DNA of 64,000 nucleotides from positions 9,343,501 through 9,407,500 of the forward strand of contig NZ_CP109444.1 of NCBI RefSeq assembly GCF_036227225.1, written 5' to 3'. Below the pieces are notes generated by a model. The model did no database searches and had not been told where the DNA came from. It worked only from the letters and a program-made list of their open reading frames with translations. The translations under genes were made by a program, and so were the position numbers. This stretch comes from Streptomyces sp. NBC_01478. Its GTDB lineage: Bacteria; Actinomycetota; Actinomycetes; Streptomycetales; Streptomycetaceae. Positions 36,948 to 45,746 of this stretch are shown here, piece after piece (the stretch's first letter is position 1; each line of letters starts with the position of its first letter).

Positions 36948-38948
36948 ATGGACAGTTCTCCCACGGGTGACAGAGGCCTCGGCGACGGCCACGATCGGCA
37001 CGCGACGGGCTGCGACTGCCCGCGCACGGCGGACCTCGACGGCGACGGCGTCGCCGCGTCGAGCCGCCGTACGTTCCTGCACCGGGCCGGCGCGCTCGGC
37101 GCGGGAACGGCCGCCGCCGGGCTGCTGGGCGCGGCCCCCGCACACGCGGAGAGGGGCGGCGGCGACCCGTACGGTCAGACAACGATGTCACCGACCCCGC
37201 GCGGGACATGGGACCCGGATCCGGACAACGCCCGGTTCACCGTCGTCGTGATGCCCGACACGCAGTACATGTTCGACCAGGACCGCATCCACCCGGTGCC
37301 GATGGAGGCGTCGTTCCGCTACGTCCTCGACCCGGCGGGCCGCGCGGGCGGCAACGACGAGAACATCGTGTTCCTGGCCCACCTCGGTGACGTGACGCAG
37401 AACGGTCTCCCCGAGGAGTACGCGGCGGCCACCAAGGTGTTCGACCTGCTGGACCGCGCGGGTGCCTCGTACGGCGTGCTGGCGGGCAACCACGACGTCC
37501 GCGCCGACGACCAGCGCGGCGCCACCCCCTACCTGGACACCTTCAGCCCGGCGCGGGCCAGGAAGACATCCGGCCACCACTCCTCCAGCCCCGACGGCTA
37601 CAACACCGCGCACATCTTCCGCGCGGGCGGCCGGAGTTGGCTGCTGCTGTCGCTGGACTGGCGGCTGTCGGCGAAGGGTTTCGCCTGGGCCAACGCTGTC
37701 ATCGCAGCCAATCCGACGCTGCCGGTGATCGTCACCACGCACGAGCTCGTCGGCTCGGACGAGGACGGCGCGGCCGAACTGTCCGCCTACGGACAGCAGT
37801 TGTGGGACGGCCTGATCAAGGACAACGACCAGATCTTCCTCACCCTCAACGGCCACTACTGGCCGCCCGGCAGCACGGTGTTGAAGAACAGCGCGGGGAA
37901 CGACGTCCATCTGCACATCACCAACTACCAGGACCGCTACTACGGCGGTGCGGGCATGATCCGCTCCTACCGCTTCGACCTCGACCGGGGCATGATCGAC
38001 GTCGCCACCTTCTCGCCGTGGATCCGCGAGCTGGCAAATAAGGGCGAGTTGAACGCCCTCGCGGCGAAGGAACTCGAACTGACCTCGAAGGTCGACTACT
38101 TCTCGATGGCGATCGACTTCGAGAAGCGCTTCGCCGGCTTCGCGCCGGTCCCGCCGCGCACGTCCCGCCCCGCGCGGCGCATGCTGCTGCCGGGCACGCT
38201 GGCGTACTGGCGGTTCGACGAGGGCGGCACGGCGGGCAGCGACGTCGCCGCCGGCACGGTCGTCCGGGACCAGGCGGGCCACGGCAACGACCTCATCCTG
38301 AAGACCGTCCCCGACACCCCCGCGCACGCGCTCACTTGGACCACCGACCACCACCCCGATCAACCCGCCCACGCGGGGCTGGTGTTCGCGGGCCAGGGCA
38401 ACCCGGTCAGCGGCGCGTACCTCCAGACCGTCGACACGGCACCGCTCAACCACGAGACCTTCGCCCGCGGTTACACCTTCGAGGTCTTCTTCAAGGTCCC
38501 CGCCGACTGGGACGGCGGCCGCAACGGCTGGTCCTCGATGCTCAGCCGCGCGGGCACGGCCGCCCAGGCGGGCAAGAACGGCCCCTCGGCCACCGCCGAC
38601 GAGCCCGTCCAGACCCTCAGCCTCTCCAGCTCCGTCGAGCTCCAGTGGAACGCCTACCCGCTCAACCAGAACGGCGCCACGACCGCCTGGAGCCACCTCC
38701 TCCAGCAGGAGGAGTGGTGGCACGTCGCCGTCGCCAACGACGGCCGTATCAGCAAGCTCTACGTCAACGGCTGCGAGGAGGGCCGCAACCCCACCAGCAC
38801 GTCCGTCGGGCTGACCACGCTCAACATGCCCTTCCTGCTTGGCGGTTACCAGTGGGCGGGCGCGGTCAGCCAGGTCTTCCACGGCACCATCGGGGACGTA
38901 CGGATCACCGACCGGGCGCTGCGGCCGGGCCAGTTCATGAACGCCTAG
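36948..38948 (+). CDS. Tat-exported metallophosphoesterase with LamG-like domain
   Basis: 666 residues from ATG 36948. A long charged N-region is followed by a twin-arginine signal (SSRRTFLHRAGALGAG) and a cleavage region near AAPAHAERG. The calcineurin-like phosphoesterase domain has VVMPDTQYM, LAHLGDVTQNG, LAGNHDVR and the late His of LNGHYWPPG. The C-terminal ~230 residues, from LAYWRFDEGG, are a concanavalin-like LamG fold that may bind sugar or cell wall. It is probably a secreted phosphodiesterase or phosphatase. Family members are sometimes PhoP-regulated; no clear PHO box is seen here. Confidence 0.88.
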   Translation: MDSSPTGDRGLGDGHDRHATGCDCPRTADLDGDGVAASSRRTFLHRAGALGAGTAAAGLLGAAPAHAERGGGDPYGQTTMSPTPRGTWDPDPDNARFTVVVMPDTQYMFDQDRIHPVPMEASFRYVLDPAGRAGGNDENIVFLAHLGDVTQNGLPEEYAAATKVFDLLDRAGASYGVLAGNHDVRADDQRGATPYLDTFSPARARKTSGHHSSSPDGYNTAHIFRAGGRSWLLLSLDWRLSAKGFAWANAVIAANPTLPVIVTTHELVGSDEDGAAELSAYGQQLWDGLIKDNDQIFLTLNGHYWPPGSTVLKNSAGNDVHLHITNYQDRYYGGAGMIRSYRFDLDRGMIDVATFSPWIRELANKGELNALAAKELELTSKVDYFSMAIDFEKRFAGFAPVPPRTSRPARRMLLPGTLAYWRFDEGGTAGSDVAAGTVVRDQAGHGNDLILKTVPDTPAHALTWTTDHHPDQPAHAGLVFAGQGNPVSGAYLQTVDTAPLNHETFARGYTFEVFFKVPADWDGGRNGWSSMLSRAGTAAQAGKNGPSATADEPVQTLSLSSSVELQWNAYPLNQNGATTAWSHLLQQEEWWHVAVANDGRISKLYVNGCEEGRNPTSTSVGLTTLNMPFLLGGYQWAGAVSQVFHGTIGDVRITDRALRPGQFMNA

Positions 38949-38974
38949 GGTTCGTGGACACCCCGGTTGGTTAG

Positions 38975-40783
38975 ATGTTCCGTATGTTCACCACCCGCCC
39001 CACCCTCCAGGGCACCTTCGGCATGGTGTCCTCCACCCACTGGCTGGCCTCGCAGTCGGCGATGGCCGTCCTGGAGGACGGTGGCAACGCGTACGACGCC
39101 GCTGTCGTCGGGGCGTTCGTGCTGCACGTGGTGGAACCGCACCTCAACGGACCCGCCGGTGAGGTGCCCATCCTCCTCGCCCCGGCGGGCGGGGAGGTGC
39201 GGGTGCTGTGCGGACAGGGCGTGGCACCCGCGGGAGCGACGATCGAGCACTACAGGGGACTCGGTCTGGATCTCGTACCCGGAACGGGCCCCCTCGCGGC
39301 GGCCGTCCCCGGCGCCTTCGACGCCTGGATGCTGCTCCTCCGCGACCACGGCACGAAGTCCCTGGCCGACGTCCTGAAGTACGCCATCGGGTACGCCGAG
39401 AACGGGCACGCGTGCGTGGACAACGTCGGGGCGACCGTGGAGGCCGTACGGGAGCTGTTCGAGACGGAGTGGACCTCGTCGGCGGACGTGTACCTGCCGG
39501 GCGGGAAGGCGCCCCGGCCCGGCGAGCTGTTCCGCAACCCCGCCCTCGCCGCCACCTGGCAGCGGCTGCTCACCGAGGTCGCCGGGGCGGGGGACCGGGA
39601 GGCCCAGATCGAGGCGGCCCGGGAGGTGTGGCGGTCCGGGTTCATCGCCGAGGCCCTCGTACGGCAGTCCGGGCGGCCCACCATGGACACCAGCGGCGAG
39701 CGCCACACCGGCACCCTCACGGCCGCCGACCTGGCCTCCTGGTCCGCGTCCTACGAGACACCGGCGACGTACGACTGGAACGGCTGGACACTCTGCAAGG
39801 CCGGCCCCTGGAGCCAGGGCCCGGTGTTCCTCCAGCAACTGGCGCTGCTCCCGCCCGAGTTGCCCTCCTACGGGTCCGCCGAATACGTCCACCTCCTGAT
39901 CGAGGGCTGCAAGCTCGCGATGGCCGACCGGGAGGCCTGGTACGGCGACGCGGGCGACGACGCCGTACCACTGGAAGAGCTGCTGTCGGCGGACTACAAC
40001 GCGGCGCGACGGGAGCTGATCGGCGAGAAGGCGTCGTACGAGCTGCGGCCGGGCAGTCCCGGAGGGCGCGCTCCGCGACTGTGCGGGCACGCGCGCGTGG
40101 TGGCGCCCGCGGAGTCCGGCTTCGATCCGATGGGGGCGGGGGAGCCGACCGTCGCGCGGGTCGCCGCCGACGGTGGCACCCGTGGCGACACCTGCCACCT
40201 CGATGTCGTCGACCGCTGGGGCAACATGATCGCGGCCACTCCCAGCGGCGGCTGGCTCCAGTCCAACCCGGTGGTGCCCGAGCTGGGCTTCCCCCTGGGC
40301 ACCCGGCTCCAGATGGCCTGGCTGGAGCCCGGCCTGCCCAACTCCCTCGCCCCGGGCCGCCGTCCGCGCACCACGCTCACCCCGTCGATCGCCCTGCGCG
40401 ACGGAGTGCCGGTCCTGGCGTTCGGCACACCGGGCGGGGACCAGCAGGACCAGTGGCAACTGCACTTCTTCCTGGCGGTCGCCACGCGCGCGAAGGTGCG
40501 CGGCGGCCTCGACCTCCAGGGCGCGATCGACGCCCCGAACTGGCACAACGACAGCTTCCCCGGATCCTTCTACCCGCGCGGCATGCGGCCGGGGAGCGTG
40601 ACGGTCGAGTCCCGCACGGACCCGGCGGTCGTGGAGGAGCTGCGGCGGCGCGGCCATGACGTGACCGTCGGGGACGCCTGGTCGGAGGGGCGGCTGTGCG
40701 CGGTCGCCCGGGACCCGGAGGCCGGGATCCTGTCGGCGGCGGCGAATCCGCGGGGCATGCAGGGGTACGCCGTGGGGCGGTGA
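38975..40783 (+). CDS. Gamma-glutamyltransferase-family protein without signal peptide
   Basis: 602 residues; ATG 38984 is an alternative start. The Ntn-hydrolase layout is kept: LEDGGNAYDAAVVGAFVLHV near residue 35, and the processing/nucleophile site RGDTCHLDVVDRWGN (Thr near residue 407), with Cys where classical enzymes have a second Thr. The lid segment GFLLNN of secreted enzymes is replaced by NPVVPELGFPLGTRL. There is no export signal, unlike the copy at 15527. It may be an intracellular acylase or oxamate amidohydrolase-like enzyme rather than a glutathione hydrolase. It starts 26 bases after the phosphoesterase gene. Confidence 0.85.
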   Translation: MFRMFTTRPTLQGTFGMVSSTHWLASQSAMAVLEDGGNAYDAAVVGAFVLHVVEPHLNGPAGEVPILLAPAGGEVRVLCGQGVAPAGATIEHYRGLGLDLVPGTGPLAAAVPGAFDAWMLLLRDHGTKSLADVLKYAIGYAENGHACVDNVGATVEAVRELFETEWTSSADVYLPGGKAPRPGELFRNPALAATWQRLLTEVAGAGDREAQIEAAREVWRSGFIAEALVRQSGRPTMDTSGERHTGTLTAADLASWSASYETPATYDWNGWTLCKAGPWSQGPVFLQQLALLPPELPSYGSAEYVHLLIEGCKLAMADREAWYGDAGDDAVPLEELLSADYNAARRELIGEKASYELRPGSPGGRAPRLCGHARVVAPAESGFDPMGAGEPTVARVAADGGTRGDTCHLDVVDRWGNMIAATPSGGWLQSNPVVPELGFPLGTRLQMAWLEPGLPNSLAPGRRPRTTLTPSIALRDGVPVLAFGTPGGDQQDQWQLHFFLAVATRAKVRGGLDLQGAIDAPNWHNDSFPGSFYPRGMRPGSVTVESRTDPAVVEELRRRGHDVTVGDAWSEGRLCAVARDPEAGILSAAANPRGMQGYAVGR

Positions 40784-40839
40784 TCCCGAACCCGGGTGTT
40801 CACGGTGATTCCACCCGGTGTGTACTGGGCGGGTGGGGA

Positions 40840-40862
40840 TTGTCAGTGACGCGTGCTCTCAT
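40840..40862 (+). promoter_or_regulatory. RecA-NDp-like promoter of the inositol-phosphatase-family gene
   Basis: An exact TTGTCAGTG at 40840-40848 is followed, after 8 bases, by TCTCAT, a weak -10 lacking the second-position A. The predicted start coincides with the A of the ATG at 40869. This explains why GGAGG lies unusably close to the start codon. Confidence 0.45.
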
Positions 40863-40868
40863 GGAGGC

Positions 40869-41711
40869 ATGATCGAGGACACCGAAACCATCGACGAGTT
40901 TCTCGTACAGCACACGGCCGACATCGAAGAAGCGATCCGCACCGCGGCGGCCGTCGAGATCATGCCCCGCTTCCGGCAGCTCGCCGCGCACGAGATAGAC
41001 CAGAAGAGCGGCCCGCACGACCTGGTCACGGACGCCGACCGCAACGCCGAGCGGTATCTGACGAAGGTGCTCGGTTCCCTCCTGCCCGGCTCCGTCGTGG
41101 TCGGCGAGGAAGCGGTGCACGCCGACCCGGAGACGTACGAGGCCATCCAGGGCGACGCCCCGGTCTGGATCGTCGACCCGGTCGACGGGACACGGCAGTT
41201 CGTGCGCGGCGAGACCGGTTTCTGCACCCTGGTCGCGCTCGCCCGGCACGGCGAACTGCTCGCGTCCTGGACCTACGCACCCGCCCGTGACCAACTGGCC
41301 ACGGCCGTGAAGGGCGGCGGCGCCTTCCTCGACGGCGTACGGCTGCGCTCCGGCGCCCCGGACCCCGCCCGGGACCTGGAGGTGGCCACCTCCCACCCGG
41401 ACTACACGACGGACGCCCAGAAGCGCTCCCTGCTCGGCCTGTGGGCGGACGGTGTGCACACGCGCCCGTGCGGCTCGGCCGGACTGGAGTATCTCGCCCT
41501 CGCCCGGGGCGAGTTGGACGCCACGGCCTTCTCCTGGGAGGCCGCCTGGGACCACGCGGCGGGCCTGCTCCTCGTCGAGGAGGCGGGCGGCGCCCACCTC
41601 ACCCTCACCGGAGAGCCCTTCCGCATCACGGGCGGCAACGCACTGCCGTTCACCGCGGCCCGGGACGCGGCGACGGCCCGGCGCGTGATCGACCTGCTGA
41701 GGGCGTCGTAG
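40869..41711 (+). CDS. Inositol-monophosphatase-family phosphatase (HisN-like)
   Basis: 280 residues. The lithium-sensitive phosphatase metal site is complete: GEEAVHADPE (Glu), WIVDPVDGTRQFVRG (DPxDGT) near residue 101, and WDHAAGLLLVEEAGG (Asp). Family members hydrolyse inositol phosphate, histidinol phosphate, fructose-1,6-bisphosphate or PAP. The short loops resemble actinobacterial histidinol-phosphatases, but no histidine gene is near. GGAGG lies 1 base before the ATG, so leaderless translation is likely. Confidence 0.88.
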   Translation: MIEDTETIDEFLVQHTADIEEAIRTAAAVEIMPRFRQLAAHEIDQKSGPHDLVTDADRNAERYLTKVLGSLLPGSVVVGEEAVHADPETYEAIQGDAPVWIVDPVDGTRQFVRGETGFCTLVALARHGELLASWTYAPARDQLATAVKGGGAFLDGVRLRSGAPDPARDLEVATSHPDYTTDAQKRSLLGLWADGVHTRPCGSAGLEYLALARGELDATAFSWEAAWDHAAGLLLVEEAGGAHLTLTGEPFRITGGNALPFTAARDAATARRVIDLLRAS

Positions 41712-41750
41712 GGTCACGGGTTCCACTCACTCGAAGAGCTGGCCCCGGGA

Positions 41751-41773
41751 TTGTCGGTCCCGCGGCATATCCT
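41751..41773 (+). promoter_or_regulatory. RecA-NDp/PafBC-type promoter of the FAD oxidoreductase-macro operon
   Basis: TTGTCGGTC at 41751-41759, 8 bases, then TATCCT at 41768-41773. This fits TTGTCRGTG-N8-TAnnnT except for the last base of the first element. The start would be near 41780, with a leader of about 32 bases containing GAAGGGG before GTG 41812. Confidence 0.6.
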
Positions 41774-41811
41774 GACCTCGAGTTGCCATCGGCTGACGAA
41801 GGGGTCCCAAG

Positions 41812-43230
41812 GTGCCGTCGATGCTCGATGCGGTCGTGGTGGGTGCGGGGCCGAACGGACTGACGGCTGCCGTGGAGCTGGCCCGGCGCGGCTTCTCCGT
41901 GGCCGTGTTCGAGGCCAGGGACACCGTGGGCGGCGGTGCCCGCACCGAGGAGCTCACCCTCCCCGGCTTCCGGCACGACCCCTGCTCGGCGGCGCACCCG
42001 CTCGGCATCAACTCACCGGCGTTCCGCGCCCTGCCCCTGGAGCGCTACGGCCTGGAGTGGCTGCACGCCGAGCTGCCCATGGCGCACCCCTTCACCGACG
42101 GCAGCGCGGCCGTGCTGTCGCGGTCGGTCGCGGAGACGGCCGCCTCCTTCGGGCCGCGCGACGCGGGGACGTACAGGAGGCTCGTCGAGCCCTTCCTCCC
42201 CAAGTGGGACACCCTGGTCCGCGACTTCATGTCCCTGCCGCGCACCGCACTGCCGCGCGACCCGGTCACCCTCGCCCGCTTCGGCCTGCTCGGCCTGCCC
42301 CCGTCGACCTGGCTCACCAGCCGCTTCCGGGACGAGCGCGCCAAGACCTTGTTCGCCGGACTGGTCGGCCACGTCATGGCCCCGCTCAGCGGCTTCGCCA
42401 CCGGCGCGATCGGCCTGGTCTTCGCCCTGGCGGCACACGCGCGTGGCTGGCCGGTGGCGCGCGGCGGCTCCCAGTCCATCTCGGACGCCCTGGCCGCCTA
42501 CCTGAAGGACCTCGGCGGCGAGATCCACACCGACTACGAGGTCAAGCGCCTCGACGACCTTCCCCCGGCCCGCGCCTACGTCTTCGACACCTCGCCCACC
42601 GCCCTGGCGAAGATCGCGGGCTTCGGCAACTACTACGAGAACTTCCGCTACGGCGCCGGAGTCTTCAAGGTCGACTACGCCCTGGACGGCCCGGTGCCCT
42701 GGACCGCCAAGGAGGCACGCACCGCGGGCACGGTCCAGATCGGCGCCGACAGCACGGAGATCGGCACCGCCCTGCGCGCCGCGTCCCGCGAGAACCGCGC
42801 CCCCGACCGGCCGTTCATGATCACCGTGCAGCCCAGCATCGTCGACCCCACCCGGGCCCCGGCCGGCAAACAGGTCTTCTGGGCCTACGGCCACGTCCCC
42901 AGCGGCTGGACCGGCGACCTCACGGACGCCCTGGAACGCCAACTGGAGCGCTTCGCCCCGGGTTTCCGCGACCGCGTCCTGGCCCGCGCGACCGCGGGCC
43001 CACCCGAACTGGCCGCCCGCAACGCCAACTACGTGGGCGGCGACATCGGCTCAGGCGCGGTCTCCGGACTCCAGATCCTGCTGCGCCCCAAACTCTCCCT
43101 CTCCCCGTACGGCACCCCGCACCCGGCCGTCTTCATCTGCTCCTCGGCGACCCCGCCGGGCCCCGGAGTGCACGGCATGTCGGGACACAACGCGGCGAAG
43201 GCCGTCTGGCGACGACTGAGGCAGTCATGA
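41812..43230 (+). CDS. FAD-dependent oxidoreductase (phytoene-desaturase/amine-oxidase fold)
   Basis: 472 residues from GTG 41812; ATG 41821 also fits. The N-terminal dinucleotide site is [20 protein letters not shown] (GxGxxG), with the acidic VAVFEA after strand 2 and the second FAD motif [12 protein letters not shown]. The C-terminal FAD site is [16 protein letters not shown]. It is related to carotenoid desaturase-like and all-trans-retinol saturase-like enzymes. No carotenoid genes are nearby, so the substrate is open. The stop overlaps the macro-domain start (ATGA), and the shared promoter is of damage type. Confidence 0.87.
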   Translation: MPSMLDAVVVGAGPNGLTAAVELARRGFSVAVFEARDTVGGGARTEELTLPGFRHDPCSAAHPLGINSPAFRALPLERYGLEWLHAELPMAHPFTDGSAAVLSRSVAETAASFGPRDAGTYRRLVEPFLPKWDTLVRDFMSLPRTALPRDPVTLARFGLLGLPPSTWLTSRFRDERAKTLFAGLVGHVMAPLSGFATGAIGLVFALAAHARGWPVARGGSQSISDALAAYLKDLGGEIHTDYEVKRLDDLPPARAYVFDTSPTALAKIAGFGNYYENFRYGAGVFKVDYALDGPVPWTAKEARTAGTVQIGADSTEIGTALRAASRENRAPDRPFMITVQPSIVDPTRAPAGKQVFWAYGHVPSGWTGDLTDALERQLERFAPGFRDRVLARATAGPPELAARNANYVGGDIGSGAVSGLQILLRPKLSLSPYGTPHPAVFICSSATPPGPGVHGMSGHNAAKAVWRRLRQS

Positions 43231-43739
43231 CCACCACCATCACCCTCGTCCGGGGCGACATCACCCGTCAGAGCGCCGACGCGATCGTCAACGCGGCGAA
43301 CTCCTCCCTCCTGGGCGGCGGGGGAGTGGACGGCGCGATCCACCGCCGGGGCGGTCCCGCGATCCTGGAGGCATGCCGCAAGCTCCGCGCCTCCCATTAC
43401 GGCAAGGGCCTGCGCACCGGCCAGGCGGTCGCGACGACGGCGGGCGAACTGGACGCGCGGTGGGTGATCCACACCGTGGGTCCGCGGTTTACCCACGAGG
43501 AGGACCGTTCGGAGCTGCTGGCTTCGTGCTACCGGGAGTCGTTGCGGGTGGCGGACGAGCTGGGTGTCCGTACGGTCGTCTTTCCGGCGGTGTCCGCGGG
43601 TATCTACGGATGGCCGATGGACGACGCGGCGCGGGTCGCGGTGGAGACGGTGCAGGCGGCGACGACGTCGGTCGAGGAGGTCAGGTTCGTCCTCTTCGAC
43701 GAGCGGGCGTACGAGGCGTTCGCCCGGCACGTCCGCTGA
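43227..43739 (+). CDS. Macro-domain O-acetyl-ADP-ribose deacetylase
   Basis: 170 residues, one complete macro domain. The MacroD signature is present: [20 protein letters not shown], then [29 protein letters not shown], and [17 protein letters not shown]. Such enzymes remove ADP-ribose from proteins or deacetylate O-acetyl-ADP-ribose. It is translationally coupled to the FAD oxidoreductase. The second half of this gene, including about 30 bases after the stop, is duplicated in diverged form at 54058-54358, on the other side of the nitrate reductase genes. Confidence 0.92.
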   Translation: MTTTITLVRGDITRQSADAIVNAANSSLLGGGGVDGAIHRRGGPAILEACRKLRASHYGKGLRTGQAVATTAGELDARWVIHTVGPRFTHEEDRSELLASCYRESLRVADELGVRTVVFPAVSAGIYGWPMDDAARVAVETVQAATTSVEEVRFVLFDERAYEAFARHVR

Positions 43740-43834
43740 CGACGGTCGGGGTCCGTCTGCCCAACTCGCCCGAGTCCCCTGCACAGCTGCGTCGAACGTG
43801 CCGGTTTCGAGCGGGACACTCCGCGCCCTTGACC

Positions 43835-43864
43835 GGGACCGGGTACGGTGCGGCCGCCGGTCCC
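43835..43864. terminator. Hairpin between the macro gene and the convergent nar operon
   Basis: GGGACCGG (43835-43842) pairs perfectly with CCGGTCCC (43857-43864) over a 14-base loop. It may stop transcription from both sides. Confidence 0.5.
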
Positions 43865-43948
43865 CGCCTCCCGTGTCGATCGTGGTCTACAGCGCTTCAG
43901 GGCGCATGGAGGGGATGTGCGGATACACGAGATCTTCTCCGCCGGTGT

Positions 43949-44326
43949 TCATGCCGGCCGGACGGTGAGAAGTACCGCCGCGTCGGTCTCGGCGGTCAGG
44001 CTGTGCCGTTGGTCGGGAATAGCGATGATGTCACCCTGGCTGAGGGGCCACGTGCGGTCGGCGGTGTTGAGTGTCACCTCGCCGGTCAGACAGGTGAGGG
44101 TGGCGGCGCCCGGGGCCGCGTGCTCGGCGAGTTCGGAACCCGACGCGAGCGCGATCAGGGTGACGCGAAGTCCCGGAAGGGCGACGACGGTTCGTGCCGC
44201 CCTCCCGGAGGTCGCGGACCTGGCGTCGGCGAGCAACCGTTCTCCCATGGCCGGCAGATTGGTGACCTCACCGGTGGACAGATGAGTCTCGGGAGGCCGG
44301 GCAGGACCGTTGTGGTGGGTGCTCAT
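43949..44326 (-). CDS. Small cupin protein at the end of the nar operon
   Basis: 125 residues. A single cupin barrel: LIALASGSELAEHAAPGAAT, LTCLTGEVTLNT, WPLSQGDIIAIPDQRHSL. The metal-binding His/Glu set is partly present (His in ELAEH, final His in QRHSL). The ATG shares one base with the narI stop (TGATG), so it is the seventh gene of the operon. A sensor or small-molecule binding role in nitrate or nitric-oxide metabolism is an inference. Confidence 0.85.
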   Translation of the reverse strand: MSTHHNGPARPPETHLSTGEVTNLPAMGERLLADARSATSGRAARTVVALPGLRVTLIALASGSELAEHAAPGAATLTCLTGEVTLNTADRTWPLSQGDIIAIPDQRHSLTAETDAAVLLTVRPA

Positions 44327-45063
44327 CAGGTACGTTCCCATCCGCGCCGGGGTGCGCGGGAGCCCAACTGCGCGTCCCGGCTGCGATAGACGATGTACGG
44401 GCGGGTGAGGTAGCCGAGCGGTGCGGTGAGCATGTGCACCAGCCGGGTGAACGGCCAGACGCCGAACAGCAGCAGGGCACTGAGCGCGTGCAGCCGGAAC
44501 AGCAGTGGCGCACCGGCCATCAGCGCGGGGTCGGGGTGCAGGTAGAAGACCGACCGGAACCAGGGCGAGATGGTCGTGCGGTAGTCGTATCCCCCGCCGA
44601 TGATGTTGCTGACCACGGTGGCGGACAGCCCCAGTGCCAGCGTCAGGGTGAGCATGACGTACATGAGCTTGTCGTTGCGGGTGGTGGCGCTGAACACCGA
44701 GCCGACCGTACGCCGCCGGTAGACGAGGATCGCCAGTCCGGCCAGGGTGGCGACGCCGGCGACGGTTCCAAGCGCGGTGGCCATGAGGTGGTAGGCGTGC
44801 TCGCTGACGCCGATGGCTCCGGTCCAGTCCTTCGGGATCACCAGTCCGCCGATGTGGCCCAGCACCACCGCCAGGACCCCGAAGTGGAACAGCGGGCTGC
44901 CGATGCGCAGCAGTCGGCTCTCGTACAGCTGGCTGGAGCGGGTGGTCCAGCCGAACTTGTCGTAGCGGTAGCGCCAGACATGGCCGACGCCGAACAGGGT
45001 CAGCGCGATGTACGGCAGGGCGACCCACAGCACGACGTCGAGCGCGTCCGCGTCCGGGGTCAT
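44326..45063 (-). CDS. narI: Respiratory nitrate reductase gamma subunit (cytochrome b)
   Basis: 245 residues with five hydrophobic helices. It anchors the complex, holds two haems b and oxidises menaquinol. Visible pieces are the N-terminal VLWVALPYIALTLFGVGHVW with RYDKFGWTTRSSQLYES, helix 2 HFGVLAVVLGHIGGLVIP with haem-ligand His residues, and a C-terminal LHALSALLLFGVWPFTRLVH. It is slightly longer than the E. coli protein. It overlaps narJ by 4 bases and touches the cupin gene. Confidence 0.95.
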   Translation of the reverse strand: MTPDADALDVVLWVALPYIALTLFGVGHVWRYRYDKFGWTTRSSQLYESRLLRIGSPLFHFGVLAVVLGHIGGLVIPKDWTGAIGVSEHAYHLMATALGTVAGVATLAGLAILVYRRRTVGSVFSATTRNDKLMYVMLTLTLALGLSATVVSNIIGGGYDYRTTISPWFRSVFYLHPDPALMAGAPLLFRLHALSALLLFGVWPFTRLVHMLTAPLGYLTRPYIVYRSRDAQLGSRAPRRGWERT

Positions 45064-45746
45064 GACCGACCTCCAGTCGGGGCCGGCATGGCTCCGAACT
45101 CACCACTGGGCGGTGGCGCGAACGGCGCGAGACCGACCTGTTCCTCGGGCGGTCCCTGGGCGGCGAGCCTGGCGACGGCCTCGCGCTCGTCACCGGCCAG
45201 CGGGGGCAGGGTCGCCGATACGGAGTCCAGGACATCGGCCCACGCGGAGCGCGCGTCGCGCAGTGCCAGACGCAACAGCTCCAGTCCTGCCCGGTGCTCG
45301 GTGAGGAGGCGCCGGCCTGCTTCGGGGTCGCCGGTGGCGGCGAACTCCAGGACGACGCAGAGATGGTCGGGCAGTTCGTCGTCGGTCAGCCGCAGTCCGG
45401 CCGCGGCGTAGGTCTGCTTGAGGCGCAGCAGCGCGGCGCCGCGATTGCGGGTGTCGCCGTGGGCGTAGTACGTCAGGAACAGGCAGTTGCGTTTGCGGTG
45501 GTCGAAGGTGGCGACGTAGTCCGCCGCCAGGTCGGTGGCGGGCGTACGGTCGAGGTGCCCGAGGAATCGGCGCAGGGGCTTGGCGACACGGTCGGGCAGC
45601 GTGTCGGTGACGGCTCGTACGAGCCGCACCCGTTCGAGGAGCCGCTCGTCGGGATAGCCGAGGAGGAGGGACTGGGCCTGCCAGGCGGCGGCGTGCCGGG
45701 CGGTGCCTTCGCGGGCAGCTGCTCCGCGCTTGCTCGTGGGGGTCAT
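45060..45746 (-). CDS. narJ: Nitrate reductase assembly chaperone
   Basis: 228 residues. An all-helical chaperone of the NarJ/DmsD group that keeps NarG open for molybdenum-cofactor insertion and is not part of the final enzyme. It contains AQSLLLGYPDERLLERV, the motif VATFDHRKRNCLFLTYYAHG and LKQTYAAAGLRLTDDELPDH (LPDHLCVVLEF). ATGA overlaps at both ends tie it to narH and narI. The C-terminus is extended and proline-rich. Confidence 0.94.
   Translation of the reverse strand: MTPTSKRGAAAREGTARHAAAWQAQSLLLGYPDERLLERVRLVRAVTDTLPDRVAKPLRRFLGHLDRTPATDLAADYVATFDHRKRNCLFLTYYAHGDTRNRGAALLRLKQTYAAAGLRLTDDELPDHLCVVLEFAATGDPEAGRRLLTEHRAGLELLRLALRDARSAWADVLDSVSATLPPLAGDEREAVARLAAQGPPEEQVGLAPFAPPPSGEFGAMPAPTGGRS

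Noticed and set aside
43740..43948. Possible insertion-sequence end at the nar island border
   Set aside because: No terminal inverted repeats, target duplication or transposase fragment was seen. The flanking homology is a gene duplicate instead.
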